A stretch of DNA of 64,000 nt from Gp1-AA122 sp036378535 (GCA_036378535.1 DASUWH010000050.1:43902-107901), one strand, 5' to 3'. Positions 16,996 through 29,436 are shown, counted from the stretch's first letter. The notes: generated from the letters alone by a model not told the origin. Translations and numbers: made by a program.

Positions 16996-17778
16996 ATGCC
17001 GATTCCCTTCTGGGGTATCGTCGTCATCATCGTTGGTTTGTACATTCTGAGTTCGATCAAGATCCTGGCCGAGTACGAGCGCGGAGTAATTTTTAGATTT
17101 GGCCGGCTATACCCGCGCGCGAAGGGACCTGGAATCATCCTGGTTTTCGCGCCCGTCGACCGCATGGTCCGGGTATCGCTCCGCCAGGAAGCACTGGAGG
17201 TTCCGCCGCAGGACATCATCACCCGCGACAACGTCACTCTCAAGGTGAACGCGGTCATTTTTCTGCGCGTGATTGATCCGCGTATGGCGGTGGTCGAGGT
17301 CTCCAACTATGTCTACCAGACATCGCAATTCGCCCAGACGACGCTGCGGTCGGTGTTGGGCGAACAGGAATTGGACGAACTGCTGGCGCATCGCGACAAG
17401 ATCAATCTCCGCCTGCAGAGCATTCTCGATACGCACACCGCTCCCTGGGGCGTGAAGGTTGTCAATGTTGAGGTCAAGCAGGTTGATCTGCCCGAAACCA
17501 TGCTCCGCGCCATGGCTAAGCAAGCCGAGGCGGAACGCGAGAAGCGGTCAAAGATCATCCATGCCGAAGGCGAATTCTCCGCGGCGCAGCGACTGGTAGA
17601 CGCCGCGCATTTGCTCTCTGCCGAACCCGTGAGCGTGCAACTGCGCTATCTTCAGACCTTGACCGAAATCGGCGTGGAGAAGAACACGACCGTGGTCTTC
17701 CCGGTGCCGGTAGATCTGTTCACCACGTTTGAGAAGTTGGTAGCCAAGAATACCCAGCCGGCTGCGGCTAAGGGATGA
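16996..17778 (+). CDS. Slipin (stomatin/prohibitin-family, SPFH) protein
   Basis: A 260-residue SPFH protein. An N-terminal membrane helix (WGIVVIIVGLYILSSI, about 5-20) is followed by the SPFH domain: YERGVIFRFGRLYPRAKGPG, DIITRDNVTLKVNAVIFLRV, QTTLRSVLGEQELDELL and WGVKVVNVEVKQVDLPETM. A coiled-coil region with AMAKQAEAEREKRSKI and a final strand follow. Slipins organise membrane domains and are substrates or partners of NfeD-type proteases such as the upstream gene. ATG 16996 is chosen because GGGAGG lies six bases upstream; the open frame further 5' crosses intergenic DNA. Confidence 0.93.
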   Translation: MPIPFWGIVVIIVGLYILSSIKILAEYERGVIFRFGRLYPRAKGPGIILVFAPVDRMVRVSLRQEALEVPPQDIITRDNVTLKVNAVIFLRVIDPRMAVVEVSNYVYQTSQFAQTTLRSVLGEQELDELLAHRDKINLRLQSILDTHTAPWGVKVVNVEVKQVDLPETMLRAMAKQAEAEREKRSKIIHAEGEFSAAQRLVDAAHLLSAEPVSVQLRYLQTLTEIGVEKNTTVVFPVPVDLFTTFEKLVAKNTQPAAAKG

Positions 17779-17807
17779 CTTGCATTTCGGGGCGTCTAGG
17801 CGAACGG

Positions 17808-17835
17808 CAGGTCCTTCGCCTCGCTCAGAATGACA
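17808..17835. repeat. Dispersed repeat, reverse orientation
   Basis: Reverse-oriented copy reading AGGTCCTTCGCCTCGCTCAG followed by AATGACA, complementary to the TGTCATYCYGAGCGAAGCGA repeat. It lies just upstream of the SPOR-protein Shine-Dalgarno. Confidence 0.6.
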
Positions 17836-17868
17836 ACTGAGAGAGCCGGACACAGTGGAGTATGTTCA

Positions 17869-18468
17869 ATGAGTGCTTCGCAGGATACTGAAATCACCCT
17901 GGGGACGGGGAAGCTGTTGCTGCTTTTCTTCGGCCTGGTCGCGGTCTGTGCCGTATTTTTTGCCTTCGGGTACAACCTCGGCCGAAGTTCGGCGCTGCCG
18001 GCAATGGCCGAGAGGACTCCACCTGCCGTAGAGACAAAACAGGCAGCCAAGTCCGGCGCGGCGAACGGGGCCAAGGCGGCTGATCTCACGTTTTACAAGG
18101 CGGTCGAGCAAACCGATTCCAATCCCCAGTTAACCCCGGCGCAGACACCGGCGGCGACAGCGGCGCCCGCTCCCGCCAACGACTCTCCCCCCACGCAGCC
18201 GGCCACCGAGACCAATCCTCCCGACGGGACCGTCTTGCCCAGCGCCAACTCCTATTTCGTGCAGGTGGCGGCAGTCAGCAAACCGGATGACGCCGCGGCG
18301 CTGGTCGAAGCTCTCAAGAAAAAACAGTACCCCGCGTTTACTGCCAGCGGCTCGGCAACCGACAAGTTATTCCACGTTCAGGTGGGTCCTTATAATGACA
18401 TTAAGGACGCGGAGATTATGCGGGCAAAGTTAATCAGTGATGGATATAATCCGATCTTAAAGAAATAA
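17869..18468 (+). CDS. SPOR-domain membrane protein
   Basis: A 199-residue protein: a short cytoplasmic N-terminus, one membrane helix (about 17-38, LLLLFFGLVAVCAVFFAFGY), a periplasmic Pro/Ala/Thr-rich linker (about 45-125), and a SPOR domain (about 125-199) with YFVQVAAVSKPDDAAALVEAL and LFHVQVGPYNDIKDAEIMRAKL. SPOR domains bind denuded glycan strands of septal peptidoglycan. This suggests a role in division or cell-wall turnover. GGAG eight bases before ATG 17869 decides the start; an upstream in-frame ATG at 17830 lies in a dispersed repeat. Confidence 0.9.
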   Translation: MSASQDTEITLGTGKLLLLFFGLVAVCAVFFAFGYNLGRSSALPAMAERTPPAVETKQAAKSGAANGAKAADLTFYKAVEQTDSNPQLTPAQTPAATAAPAPANDSPPTQPATETNPPDGTVLPSANSYFVQVAAVSKPDDAAALVEALKKKQYPAFTASGSATDKLFHVQVGPYNDIKDAEIMRAKLISDGYNPILKK

Positions 18469-18563
18469 ACATAATTTCCGAGCTTGCAGCTTTGTTCCGT
18501 TGATTCGCCGGCAGTAACAGACATTGACACTAATCGGTCTTTATCAGATACTCCCTTTCCGCT

Positions 18564-18860
18564 ATGCCCACGACGCACAACTTAGATCGCATGCTCCGCG
18601 CTATTGCCGACCCCACCAGGCGTCGCATCCTCAATACCCTGAAGCAAAAGGGCGCCTGCTCAATCGGAAAAGACGTAGGCATGTGTGCCTGCGACATCGA
18701 GGAACGTGTACGCCTGACCCAACCTACCATTTCCCACCACATGTCGGTGCTCAAGAATGCCGGCTTAGTCGAAGCTAAGAAAGAAGGACAGTGGATGTGG
18801 TACCGCCGGAACGAAGGCGCGGTGCGAGAGCTGGCGCGAAGCCTGCGCGAATCACTCTAG
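18564..18860 (+). CDS. ArsR-family metalloregulator
   Basis: A 98-residue winged-helix regulator. DPTRRRILNTLKQKG (about 16-30) starts the fold, and LTQPTISHHMSVLKNAGLVEAKKEGQWM contains the recognition helix and wing. The metal-site signature before the recognition helix reads MCACDIEE, matching the CxC motif of ArsR/SmtB sensors of arsenite or related soft metals, with another Cys at about residue 32. No ars efflux or reductase genes are adjacent, so its target is elsewhere or unknown. It is convergent with the hybrid kinase gene, 11 bases apart. Confidence 0.9.
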   Translation: MPTTHNLDRMLRAIADPTRRRILNTLKQKGACSIGKDVGMCACDIEERVRLTQPTISHHMSVLKNAGLVEAKKEGQWMWYRRNEGAVRELARSLRESL

Positions 18861-18871
18861 GCAAAGATATG

Positions 18872-22357
<3,486 letters not shown>

Positions 22358-22497
22358 TGCGACACAAAGGTGCCGTTTTTTGTAATACCACGCCTCCCCG
22401 CCTTGAAGGTGACTTTTCGCTTCGCCGATAGTTACTCAGGTTACCTAACTAAAAAGGGTGCAAATCCGGGAACTTAGGTTAAACTCTACCCACTCCC

Positions 22498-23586
22498 ATG
22501 CCAGCCGAACGCATTCTGGTCGTCGACGACGAAGAAGCCATCCGCGAAATCGTCACCTCCATGCTGGTTTCCGTGAATTACCAGTGCCGGCAAGCGTCCT
22601 CCGGGTTGGAGGCGCTGGCCATGCTCAATTCCGGAGAGGAATTCGAGCTCATGCTTTCCGACCTGATGATGGCGGAATTGGACGGTATCGGCTTGCTGGA
22701 GCGCACCAAAGAGAAGTTTCCGGACATGCCGGTCGTGATGGTCACGGCGGTTCACGATATTTCGGTGGCCTTGGCTGCCATCCGCAATGGGGCTTACGAC
22801 TACCTGCTTAAGCCGTTCGAGCGCGAACAGTTGCTGGCGACGGTTCGCCGGGCGCTGGAAAATCGCCGCCTGAAGATGGAGAACCGCGCCTACCAGACCA
22901 ATCTCGAAACCCTGGTGGCCGCCCGCACGGACCAGCTGCGCAAGGCCATGACGGACCTGGAGCGCTCCTACGACGTGACCCTGGAAGCACTCGGGGACGC
23001 GCTCGACTTGAAAGATGCAGAAACCGAGGGCCACTCCAAGCGGGTCACCGCTTTTACCATCGCCATTGCCCGCGCCCTGGGTCTGGCCAAAGAAGAGATC
23101 AGCGTGATCGCCCGCGGGGCCTTCCTGCACGATATCGGCAAAATGGCAATTCCGGACAACATCTTGCGAAAACCAGGCAAGCTTACGCATGAAGAAATGC
23201 TCATCATGCGCGAGCACTGCTACCGCGGATATCAGATGTTGAAAAAAATACCGTTCCTGAGTGAGGCCTGCGATATCGTTTATTCTCATCAGGAAAAGTT
23301 CGACGGTACCGGGTACCCTCGTGGTTTGCGGGGAGACGAAATTCACCTGGGGGCGCGCATCTTCTCCATCGCGGACACACTCGACGCCATTACTTGCGAT
23401 CGACCTTATCGCAAAGCCCAGTCGCTGGAAGCGGCTCGGGCCGAAATCAAGCGCTGCTCCGGCACACAGTTCGACCCGGAAATCGTAGAAGTATTCCTTC
23501 GTATGCCCGACAACATATGGGAAGACCTGCGGCGTGAAATCAACGACCAGAACTATCGGTTCACGTATTCGGCGACGGCGAAGTAG
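22498..23586 (+). CDS. Response regulator with HD-GYP phosphodiesterase domain
   Basis: A 362-residue regulator: receiver (about 5-120) with VVDDEEAIREI and phospho-Asp55 in MLSDLMMAE, a helical linker (about 125-165), then an HD-GYP domain (about 165-345). HD motif LHDIGK holds His211-Asp212 and the GYP motif DGTGYPRGL holds residues 272-274. HD-GYP proteins hydrolyse cyclic di-GMP. The divergent hybrid kinase is the obvious candidate phosphodonor because its own receiver lacks Asp; this is inference. The ATG start follows a 140-base shared promoter region. Confidence 0.94.
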   Translation: MPAERILVVDDEEAIREIVTSMLVSVNYQCRQASSGLEALAMLNSGEEFELMLSDLMMAELDGIGLLERTKEKFPDMPVVMVTAVHDISVALAAIRNGAYDYLLKPFEREQLLATVRRALENRRLKMENRAYQTNLETLVAARTDQLRKAMTDLERSYDVTLEALGDALDLKDAETEGHSKRVTAFTIAIARALGLAKEEISVIARGAFLHDIGKMAIPDNILRKPGKLTHEEMLIMREHCYRGYQMLKKIPFLSEACDIVYSHQEKFDGTGYPRGLRGDEIHLGARIFSIADTLDAITCDRPYRKAQSLEAARAEIKRCSGTQFDPEIVEVFLRMPDNIWEDLRREINDQNYRFTYSATAK

Positions 23587-23590
23587 ATCT

Positions 23591-23710
23591 GAGCTGTCAG
23601 CTCTCAGTTATCAGCTTTGAGCGCGAGAATCCAAATTGGATGATAATCGCTGCCAACAGTTCCGTTCTGGGAGACTTCCACTGAAGGCTGATAGCTGACA
23701 GCCGATAGCT
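23591..23710. repeat. Heptanucleotide inverted repeat (AGCTGTC type)
   Basis: Seven-base units AGCTGTC-AGCTCTC-AGTTATC-AGC (from 23592) are repeated inverted at 23681-23710 (CTGATAGCTGACAGCCGATAGCT). About 65 bases lie between the arms. It fills the gap between the HD-GYP and the glycine-zipper genes. Confidence 0.8.
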
Positions 23711-23782
23711 TTTCCCAGGCATCCATTTTCCTTGTCCTTCCCATCCCACAAAGGGCAACTCACTTCCACCTCGAGGATTTGT

Positions 23783-24451
23783 ATGACCAGAACTTTGTCC
23801 TGGCATGGCGTCGCTATGGCGGCGGCACTATTCGCGGCTCTCCCACTACTAGCCCAGAGTCCGACTCTAAAAACCCGCGATCCGCTCCTCGCTCCTGTGC
23901 CCGCATCCAATGCCATACCCGAGGGTCAGACTTTCCTCATTCGTCTGAATGACACGCTCGACACCGGTAAGCTGAAAGCCGGCAAGAAATTCTCCGCCAA
24001 GCTGGCCGAAGATCTGCAGGCTCCAAATGGCGCCACCATCCCGCGCGGAAAGAAGATCAATGGCCACGTCAGCTCCGTCGAACAAGGCCTGCACGCCCGC
24101 TTGCTGTTGAGCTTCGACGAAATCGATACCGGGCACGGAAAGATGCCCCTTATAGCTACCGTAACCGGGGTTCCGGGGGAACATGCCGCTAAGCAGCCCG
24201 ACTCTGAGGGAACCATTGAGAAAAAGGGCATGAGCAAAGGGCACATGATCGAAACGGCTGCGGTTGGGGCCGGAGTTGGCGCCATCGCGGGCGGAGCCGC
24301 GGGTGGAGGTAAAGGTGCCGGCATTGGCGCAGGCGCCGGTGCCGGACTGGGAGCCCTGACCGGCTTCCTGACCGACCGTAACCTCCGCCTTCAGAAGGGA
24401 TCCGCATTGGAAGTTCGCCTCGATCATCCACTGCAAGTCCCACAACACTGA
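23783..24451 (+). CDS. Secreted glycine-zipper protein
   Basis: A 222-residue protein with a signal peptide (about 1-25, ending PLLAQS). The mature part has a beta-rich module (about 40-130) with IRLNDTLDTGKLKAGKKFSA and GATIPRGKKINGHV, then a long glycine zipper (about 160-200: VGAGVGAIAGGAAGGG and GAGAGAGLGALTG), as in membrane-inserting outer-membrane or pore proteins. Its function is unknown. A second gene at 29437 has the same architecture. ATG 23783 was chosen over an upstream frame extension, since GAGGA precedes it and a signal peptide begins there. A strong terminator follows at 24497. Confidence 0.8.
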   Translation: MTRTLSWHGVAMAAALFAALPLLAQSPTLKTRDPLLAPVPASNAIPEGQTFLIRLNDTLDTGKLKAGKKFSAKLAEDLQAPNGATIPRGKKINGHVSSVEQGLHARLLLSFDEIDTGHGKMPLIATVTGVPGEHAAKQPDSEGTIEKKGMSKGHMIETAAVGAGVGAIAGGAAGGGKGAGIGAGAGAGLGALTGFLTDRNLRLQKGSALEVRLDHPLQVPQH

Positions 24452-24496
24452 TTGTTGGGTCGTGGTCGCAGGTTTTTTGGGTCACAGCGAGAAGCA

Positions 24497-24532
24497 AAAG
24501 GCACGGTTCACGGCCGTGCCTTTCGCATTTTT
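24497..24532 (+). terminator. Rho-independent terminator
   Basis: AAAGGCACGG-TTCACGG-CCGTGCCTTT: a 10-bp perfect stem with a 7-base loop, followed by CGCATTTTT. It lies 46 bases after the glycine-zipper stop codon. Confidence 0.8.
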
Positions 24533-24621
24533 GCAAAATCATGTTTACCAGAAAGATACAGTCTACAAGCCAGAAATGAGGTTGAAGTAGAATTACTCAG
24601 CCTTTTAGGGATTCAGCTGCT

Positions 24622-24945
24622 TTGACGAAAAGACGCCAGCTAGCCACGGTTGCTTATCGCTTGACGCTGGTATGCCTGGTCGCGTCTACGCTGCTGATTG
24701 CGCGGCTTCGCGCGCCGTCTTTTCGGCCCAGCACAGGTTCACACCCGACCGTCAAATCCACGGCCTCTCATTCGAAGAAGCAGTCTCTTAGCTACAAAAG
24801 CCAATTCCAGCCGGGGATTGCGGAACAGGTGTTTCGAATTCTGCCAAGTGCCAGCCGCTTGGCAGAAGCATTCCTCGCCGATTCTGTACTTGCCTGGTTG
24901 TCGCCACAGCTACCTTTCTCGAACCGGCCCCCGCCGCTTTACTGA
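24622..24945 (+). CDS. Hypothetical small membrane-anchored protein
   Basis: A 107-residue frame from TTG 24622. A basic N-terminus (MTKRRQ) precedes a hydrophobic helix (about 12-27, YRLTLVCLVASTLLIA), followed by a Ser/Lys/Pro-rich tail with a possible helix (EQVFRILPSASRLAEAFL). I do not recognise the family. Codon use is plausible, but no clear Shine-Dalgarno is seen, so it may be spurious. Confidence 0.4.
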   Translation: MTKRRQLATVAYRLTLVCLVASTLLIARLRAPSFRPSTGSHPTVKSTASHSKKQSLSYKSQFQPGIAEQVFRILPSASRLAEAFLADSVLAWLSPQLPFSNRPPPLY

Positions 24946-25114
24946 ACTCCATCAGCTCTGAGCGGTAATGCCTGAGACGTCCCGGCCAGGATTTTTATAC
25001 GAACGGGACTTCCCAGGCTGTTCTGAATTTTGCCCTGGTAATCAAGTTAGATGGTTCTGCTTTCGGCCACGGGTGTTTCCGAGCGCCGTCAAGCGGGACC
25101 AGGGGTGAGTAGGA

Positions 25115-25552
25115 ATGAAAGATGCCACAGAAAAGTTGAAAGCAATCTGCGGCGTGCACTGCTCGATCATTCGCTTCGTGCGGATACGCGAGCAGGAGGT
25201 GCGTGCCGACGGTCTCGAGCCCCTGCAATATCAGTTCCTGACCTTAGTGGATCCGCTTTATTCTGACGGCGGTCAGCCGAACATATCGGCAGTCGCTCGA
25301 CAACTTGGTATGCACCATCACAGCGCTGTCGAACTGGTCGATCGCCTGGTAAGCCGCGGGCTGTTGCAGCGCAAGCGCGGCAAGCACGACCGGCGGCATG
25401 TGTTTCTGCATGTCACGCCGGAGGGCAAGAAGCTTCTTAGAAGGCTGGCCGCAAAAGAACATGCAGACGCGCGCCAGTTTGCCCCGGAGCTGTTGAAGGG
25501 CCTGAAGGCGCTGCTGAATGGGGTTGCGAAGGCGAGCCTTCCGTCAGAATAG
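25115..25552 (+). CDS. MarR-family transcriptional regulator
   Basis: A 145-residue winged-helix protein. The DNA-binding unit is PNISAVARQLGMHHHSAVELVDRLVSRGLLQR followed by the wing RKRGKHDRRHVFLHVTPEGKKLL, the most conserved MarR signature (DxRxxxLxLTxxG-like). N- and C-terminal helices form the dimer interface. MarR proteins usually repress efflux or stress genes and release DNA on binding phenolic ligands. The adjacent amidase is convergent, so the target is not evident from context. The start is ATG 25115. Confidence 0.9.
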   Translation: MKDATEKLKAICGVHCSIIRFVRIREQEVRADGLEPLQYQFLTLVDPLYSDGGQPNISAVARQLGMHHHSAVELVDRLVSRGLLQRKRGKHDRRHVFLHVTPEGKKLLRRLAAKEHADARQFAPELLKGLKALLNGVAKASLPSE

Positions 25553-25585
25553 CCATGGAATCGTCGCAGCGCTTGACAGGGAAGG

Positions 25586-27805
25586 CTAACGAGCACTCGC
25601 CAGCTTGACATGGCTGGATGCAGCCGCGTAGCGGGCAATGCCTTTGTACAGAGCCTCGGCAATCTGCTGCCGGTAGGTGGAGGATTGCAAATTCCGTTCG
25701 TCCGCCGGGCTGCTGACAAACGAGACTTCGGCCAGGATCGCAGGCATCGTGGTGCCGGTCAGAACCACGAAACCAGCCTCCTTAACTCCGCGATCGCGGA
25801 TGCCCGGATTTTTAGGCGACAACACTCCGTATAGGGCTCGTTCGACGCTGGCCGCCAAATGGCGCGATTGCTGCGTGCGCTCCTTCAGAACCACCTCGGA
25901 AAGTCCGGTGGAAAGACTGGTCATGGCGGTGGCATTCTCGCGCTTCTCAATCTCCAGCGAATTCGCAGGAGTAGAAACGTTGGTGTAGTAAGTCTCCACG
26001 CCACGGGCGGAAGGATAATCGCTGTTATTCGCGTGCACGGAAACAAAAAGATCGGCACGCGCGTCATTGGCGATTTCCGTGCGTTCCTCCAGCGGCACAT
26101 AGGCGTCTTCCGAACGCGTGTAAACGATCTCGCTTCCCAGGCGAGTCTGAAGCATTTTTCCCAGCCGCTGGGAGATATCGAGGACTAGATCTTTTTCCAC
26201 CACGCCCAATCGGCCAACCGTTCCCAGGTCCCATCCGCCGTGCCCGGCATCAACGACAATTTTCAAATGTGGCACCATGGCGCGCAGTTGAATGTCCTCT
26301 TTTGAGAGCGGTGCGACCGAGGATGTCAGCTTCTCATTCACAGCCGGCGTTGAGGGCCGGAGCAGGTCGAGATTCGATTTGTGCTCATCGGCGCTGCGGC
26401 GAATCTCGATTATCAGGCGAAAAGGGTTGGGCTCCAGGCCCACCGAAAAGTTCGAAACATTTTTCGTATCGAGGACAACCCGTGCTACGCCCGCCACCGG
26501 TTGGGCGACGCGTATACGCACCAGCAGGTCGTTTCCGACGTCAATGCTGGTGCCGTTCAGGCCAGGAGCGAGGACCGTGTCGTGCAGGTCGAAATAGATG
26601 CGCTCGGGCGAAGTCAGGCGATGAACCTCATACTGCACCTGGTCCTGTAAATCGATGGCAATTGTGGTCGAATTGCCTGCTTCCCAGTGTCGCACCCCGG
26701 TGAGAAGTGGGAGCACGTTACGATGGGCATCCTCCGCAGGGATGACGCTTGGCGCCGGCAGGTCGGCAGTGCTTGGCAGTGGCGTCGCCACAACTGCCAC
26801 GGCGGGCGCAGGTTGTTGCGGTTTTCTGGGAGTTGGGGTTGCGTCCGCTACGGCCGCAGAAACTGGTTCGGGCGGAGTATGAAATTTCCACAGAAGAATC
26901 CCCCCAACTACCAAAAGCGCCAGCACGAGCGCAGACACAATCACGGCGCTGGGACGAGATGTCGAGGCCTTTTCATAATCGCGCAGGAGTGTGCCCGGGA
27001 TCTCCGCAGGAGTCGCCGTGTTGTCGTCCGCGATCTCAATATCAAAAAGGTTCTCCTCCGCCACGGCATGGGTGGGCGATCCCGGAGCAACGGTTTCCGC
27101 AACCTCGCCACTTTCTTTGCATGGGATCCCCAGAGCAGGTTTGATGGGCGCCGGCGAAAGAGCTTCCAGCTTTTCCTCTTCTTCGGGCTTCATGGCCCCG
27201 AGGATCAGTTCGGCCAGCAGATTCAGACTGCGTACGTCGTTTTCGCCGAAAGCAAAGGCGTCGGCGGAGAAAGCTTCCAGCAGCCCAATGACACTTCGGC
27301 GGCCGCGTAAGGGCACAGCAATAATCGAGCGCGCATGCAGGTGCCGAGAGGCGGTGACGTTTACCCGCGGATCATTTTCGGCATCGTCGCAGCGTACGGT
27401 CTCGCCGCCCAGGAAGCAAATGCCTGACAGTCCTGACTGTGGATCAAGCCGGGCGCCGATCTCGGGGGCAATAGATCCGGTGGTAGCCCGGCAGATGATT
27501 TCGCCTTCCTGAACCAGCGCGATGGCAACGCCATCAGCTCCGGTCAGCGCGAGGGCGCGCTCCGCAACCAGTTGCAGAACTTCATACAGTACGAATTCGT
27601 CGGCGCTTCCCTTCAGCTTGGGTTCTATGCCCGCTGTGCGGCGAGCCCGGATTTGTTCGTGCAAAGACGAGAACGCCAGAAGCGCCTGGAGTGCATCGAA
27701 ACCGCCGGTCCTCGATTCCGGATTCACACCCACGGCGCTGCCGGCCAACCCCGGAGCGAAGGCCTCCAGCGGGATCGGTTCCGGTTTGCGCGGGATAGTT
27801 GCCAT
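25586..27805 (-). CDS. GAF - membrane helix - AMIN - N-acetylmuramoyl-L-alanine amidase fusion
   Basis: A 739-residue protein combining a sensory and an enzymatic half. A GAF domain (about 45-205) with ALALTGADGVAIALVQEGEI and IIAVPLRGRRSVIGLLEAFS comes first, then a linker, one membrane helix (about 284-307), an Ala/Pro-rich linker, an AMIN domain (about 365-475) and an Amidase_3 domain (about 512-735). Zinc ligands are visible in VVDAGHGGWD, GVVEKD, FVSVHANN and the catalytic AILAEVSF. Amidase_3 enzymes cleave the bond between muramic acid and the stem peptide in the periplasm. A cytoplasmic GAF joined to such an enzyme is unusual and suggests inside-out control of wall hydrolysis. No signal peptide precedes the GAF, which agrees with this topology. 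Confidence 0.9.
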   Translation of the reverse strand: MATIPRKPEPIPLEAFAPGLAGSAVGVNPESRTGGFDALQALLAFSSLHEQIRARRTAGIEPKLKGSADEFVLYEVLQLVAERALALTGADGVAIALVQEGEIICRATTGSIAPEIGARLDPQSGLSGICFLGGETVRCDDAENDPRVNVTASRHLHARSIIAVPLRGRRSVIGLLEAFSADAFAFGENDVRSLNLLAELILGAMKPEEEEKLEALSPAPIKPALGIPCKESGEVAETVAPGSPTHAVAEENLFDIEIADDNTATPAEIPGTLLRDYEKASTSRPSAVIVSALVLALLVVGGILLWKFHTPPEPVSAAVADATPTPRKPQQPAPAVAVVATPLPSTADLPAPSVIPAEDAHRNVLPLLTGVRHWEAGNSTTIAIDLQDQVQYEVHRLTSPERIYFDLHDTVLAPGLNGTSIDVGNDLLVRIRVAQPVAGVARVVLDTKNVSNFSVGLEPNPFRLIIEIRRSADEHKSNLDLLRPSTPAVNEKLTSSVAPLSKEDIQLRAMVPHLKIVVDAGHGGWDLGTVGRLGVVEKDLVLDISQRLGKMLQTRLGSEIVYTRSEDAYVPLEERTEIANDARADLFVSVHANNSDYPSARGVETYYTNVSTPANSLEIEKRENATAMTSLSTGLSEVVLKERTQQSRHLAASVERALYGVLSPKNPGIRDRGVKEAGFVVLTGTTMPAILAEVSFVSSPADERNLQSSTYRQQIAEALYKGIARYAAASSHVKLASAR

Positions 27806-27861
27806 GAATACGTCTGAGCGCTAAAAATTCGTCGGCGGCCCTCTGACCACGCCAAACGACA

Positions 27862-28047
27862 CTACGCTGCCTGTAACTTACAAGGGATAGATTGTAACCG
27901 CAATATTCCGTAACCCGTCAGTAATGTTGGCCTTCCAGGCATGACCGTTAGTAACCGCTGAAGTTCAGCCAAATACCAGGGCTCGTCGCTGCGGAATGCC
28001 GTCGTCAGAAAGAGCTTTTCGACTTTGCTTCGGCCCCGATTCGTCAT
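27862..28047 (-). pseudogene. Possible remnant of a winged-helix regulator
   Basis: A 61-residue frame on the minus strand. Residues 1-33 (RGRSKVEKLFLTTAF, DEPWYLAELQRLL) resemble the start of the ArsR-like winged-helix proteins that precede nucleotidyltransferase genes; homology ends abruptly after that. The start overlaps the divergent gene at 28048. It may be a decayed gene end or chance. Confidence 0.3.
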
Positions 28048-28383
28048 ATGCTGAAGGAGTCTTCTGGGTCGGGTCAGGTGAGTGAGAAGCATAAGCGTCG
28101 TTGGTTATGGCCAGTGGGTATCATGGCCACTGGGTTGGCAGGTGCAGCGGTAGCGGTTCTTCGCGGCTGCTGGCACCAGAAAATGAGCTGGCCCATACGA
28201 GTCCAGGAACATTCCTATCAGGTCTGCCTGGGTTGCGGCATCAAGCGTCTCTTCGATGAGCAGGGATTCCGCAGTTACGGGCCCTACAGCTACGACATCA
28301 ATCACCTGATCGCATGGGAGCGCGCCCGGCATATCAGGCACCTGCGTCAAGCTGAAGAAAAAGTTGAGCGCCCCGCCTCCTAG
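28048..28383 (+). CDS. Hypothetical small protein with one membrane helix
   Basis: A 111-residue frame. After about 18 basic residues there is one hydrophobic helix (about 20-38, WLWPVGIMATGLAGAAVAVL), then a conserved-looking module HSYQVCLGCGIKRLFDEQGF with a Cys pair, and SYDINHLIAWERARHIRHLR near the end. The CxxC could bind metal. The family is not recognised. A GTG at 28078 is an alternative start. The PilZ-like gene follows 57 bases downstream on the same strand. Confidence 0.65.
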   Translation: MLKESSGSGQVSEKHKRRWLWPVGIMATGLAGAAVAVLRGCWHQKMSWPIRVQEHSYQVCLGCGIKRLFDEQGFRSYGPYSYDINHLIAWERARHIRHLRQAEEKVERPAS

Positions 28384-28439
28384 CTCCACGAACCAGCCCT
28401 GTTATTGGGCATAATTGCCGGTACGGCTACCATCAGTGC

Positions 28440-29240
28440 ATGCAATCGGCATCTCCGCCAGCCGCGGGGAACGTTAGCTCGGCGATCCGCCCCTATAGGC
28501 ATCTTATCTGCACCTTGGCCTATGTTCGCCTTGACCACGCCAACGGTGGAATTATCCGTAACCTGAACGAAACCGGCATGGCGATCCAGGCGGTAGGGCG
28601 CTTACACCCGGAACAGGTGGTACACCTGCGTTTCGAATTTATTCGGCCGCGGGCCAAATTCGAGCTGGTAGGACAGGTTGCCTGGGCGGATGCCAAAGGC
28701 CAGGCGGGGCTGCACTTTACCGATGTTCCGACACGCACCCGGCGCCTTCTGAAGGACTGGATGCTTACCGACTTGCTGGCAGCAGCGACGGAACTGAGCG
28801 GCCCGGTTCTAAAGACCGCCGACCTGGAAGATGGCCTGGTGATGTCGCATCGGCGCTTGCCATCCATTCGGCTAGCCGCGCCGGAAGCTGTCCTGACTCC
28901 GACTGAACTTGCTCACGAAGTCCTCGCTCATGCTGATCAGGTGAGCGTTCCCTGGTGGCCGACCCGAATCCATCAACGCAGCCTGGCACGATTCATCGAT
29001 GGCATGGTAGTCATCTCGGCTGTGCTGTTGTTCTCGATTATCGTGGCTGAATTGACAGACGTTGTCCCTTCCTGGCCGATGCTGGCCTCCGCTGAGACAG
29101 CTCTGACTCTTGGATTCGCTTTGCTTTACTACTATTTGTGTAAGTTCTTGATGCGCATCACCCTGGGAACACAGCTGGCTCAAATCGCAGCCAATGATAT
29201 TTCCGAAAACATCGTTTCCTCTGCCTCTGAACCGTACTAG
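28440..29240 (+). CDS. PilZ-like domain membrane protein
   Basis: A 266-residue protein. Residues about 20-115 look like a PilZ beta-barrel: IRNLNETGMAIQAVGRL takes the place of the (D/N)xSxxG signature, and FELVGQVAWADAKGQAGLHFTDV matches the following strands. The Arg motif at the N-terminus is weak (RPYRHL). Residues 190-250 contain two hydrophobic helices (VVISAVLLFSIIVAEL and LGFALLYYYLCKFLM). PilZ domains often bind cyclic di-GMP, but with the weak motifs binding is uncertain. A c-di-GMP phosphodiesterase is encoded at 22498. Confidence 0.72.
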   Translation: MQSASPPAAGNVSSAIRPYRHLICTLAYVRLDHANGGIIRNLNETGMAIQAVGRLHPEQVVHLRFEFIRPRAKFELVGQVAWADAKGQAGLHFTDVPTRTRRLLKDWMLTDLLAAATELSGPVLKTADLEDGLVMSHRRLPSIRLAAPEAVLTPTELAHEVLAHADQVSVPWWPTRIHQRSLARFIDGMVVISAVLLFSIIVAELTDVVPSWPMLASAETALTLGFALLYYYLCKFLMRITLGTQLAQIAANDISENIVSSASEPY

Positions 29241-29350
29241 AAGCTATCTGATAAATCAGTTCTAAAAAGGCCCGGCGGACTCGCACTGCGTTTTGAAGGG
29301 GGGCACGCCTTCAGAGGCTGCGGAAAAAGTACTTTTCTGGCGGGAAAACG

Positions 29351-29417
29351 GGCCCTCAGGCGCTAAAGCGCGGACGTATTCTCAACGGCTTAGCGGCACG
29401 AGTAAACTCGTGCCCTT
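29351..29417 (+). repeat. 67-bp dispersed repeat, copy 1
   Basis: Starts GGCCCTCAGGCGCTAAAGCG and ends GGCACGAGTAAACTCGTGCC plus CTT. It contains the palindromes GCGCTAAAGCGC and GGCACGAG-TAAA-CTCGTGCC. An inverted copy at 34361-34427 differs at two positions by my count. Confidence 0.85.
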
Positions 29418-29436
29418 CCAATTCCCGCCGCTTGCT

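Noticed and set aside
24946..25114. Possible RNA element before the MarR gene
   Set aside because: I saw no stable hairpin with a T tract or known riboswitch core in this gap.
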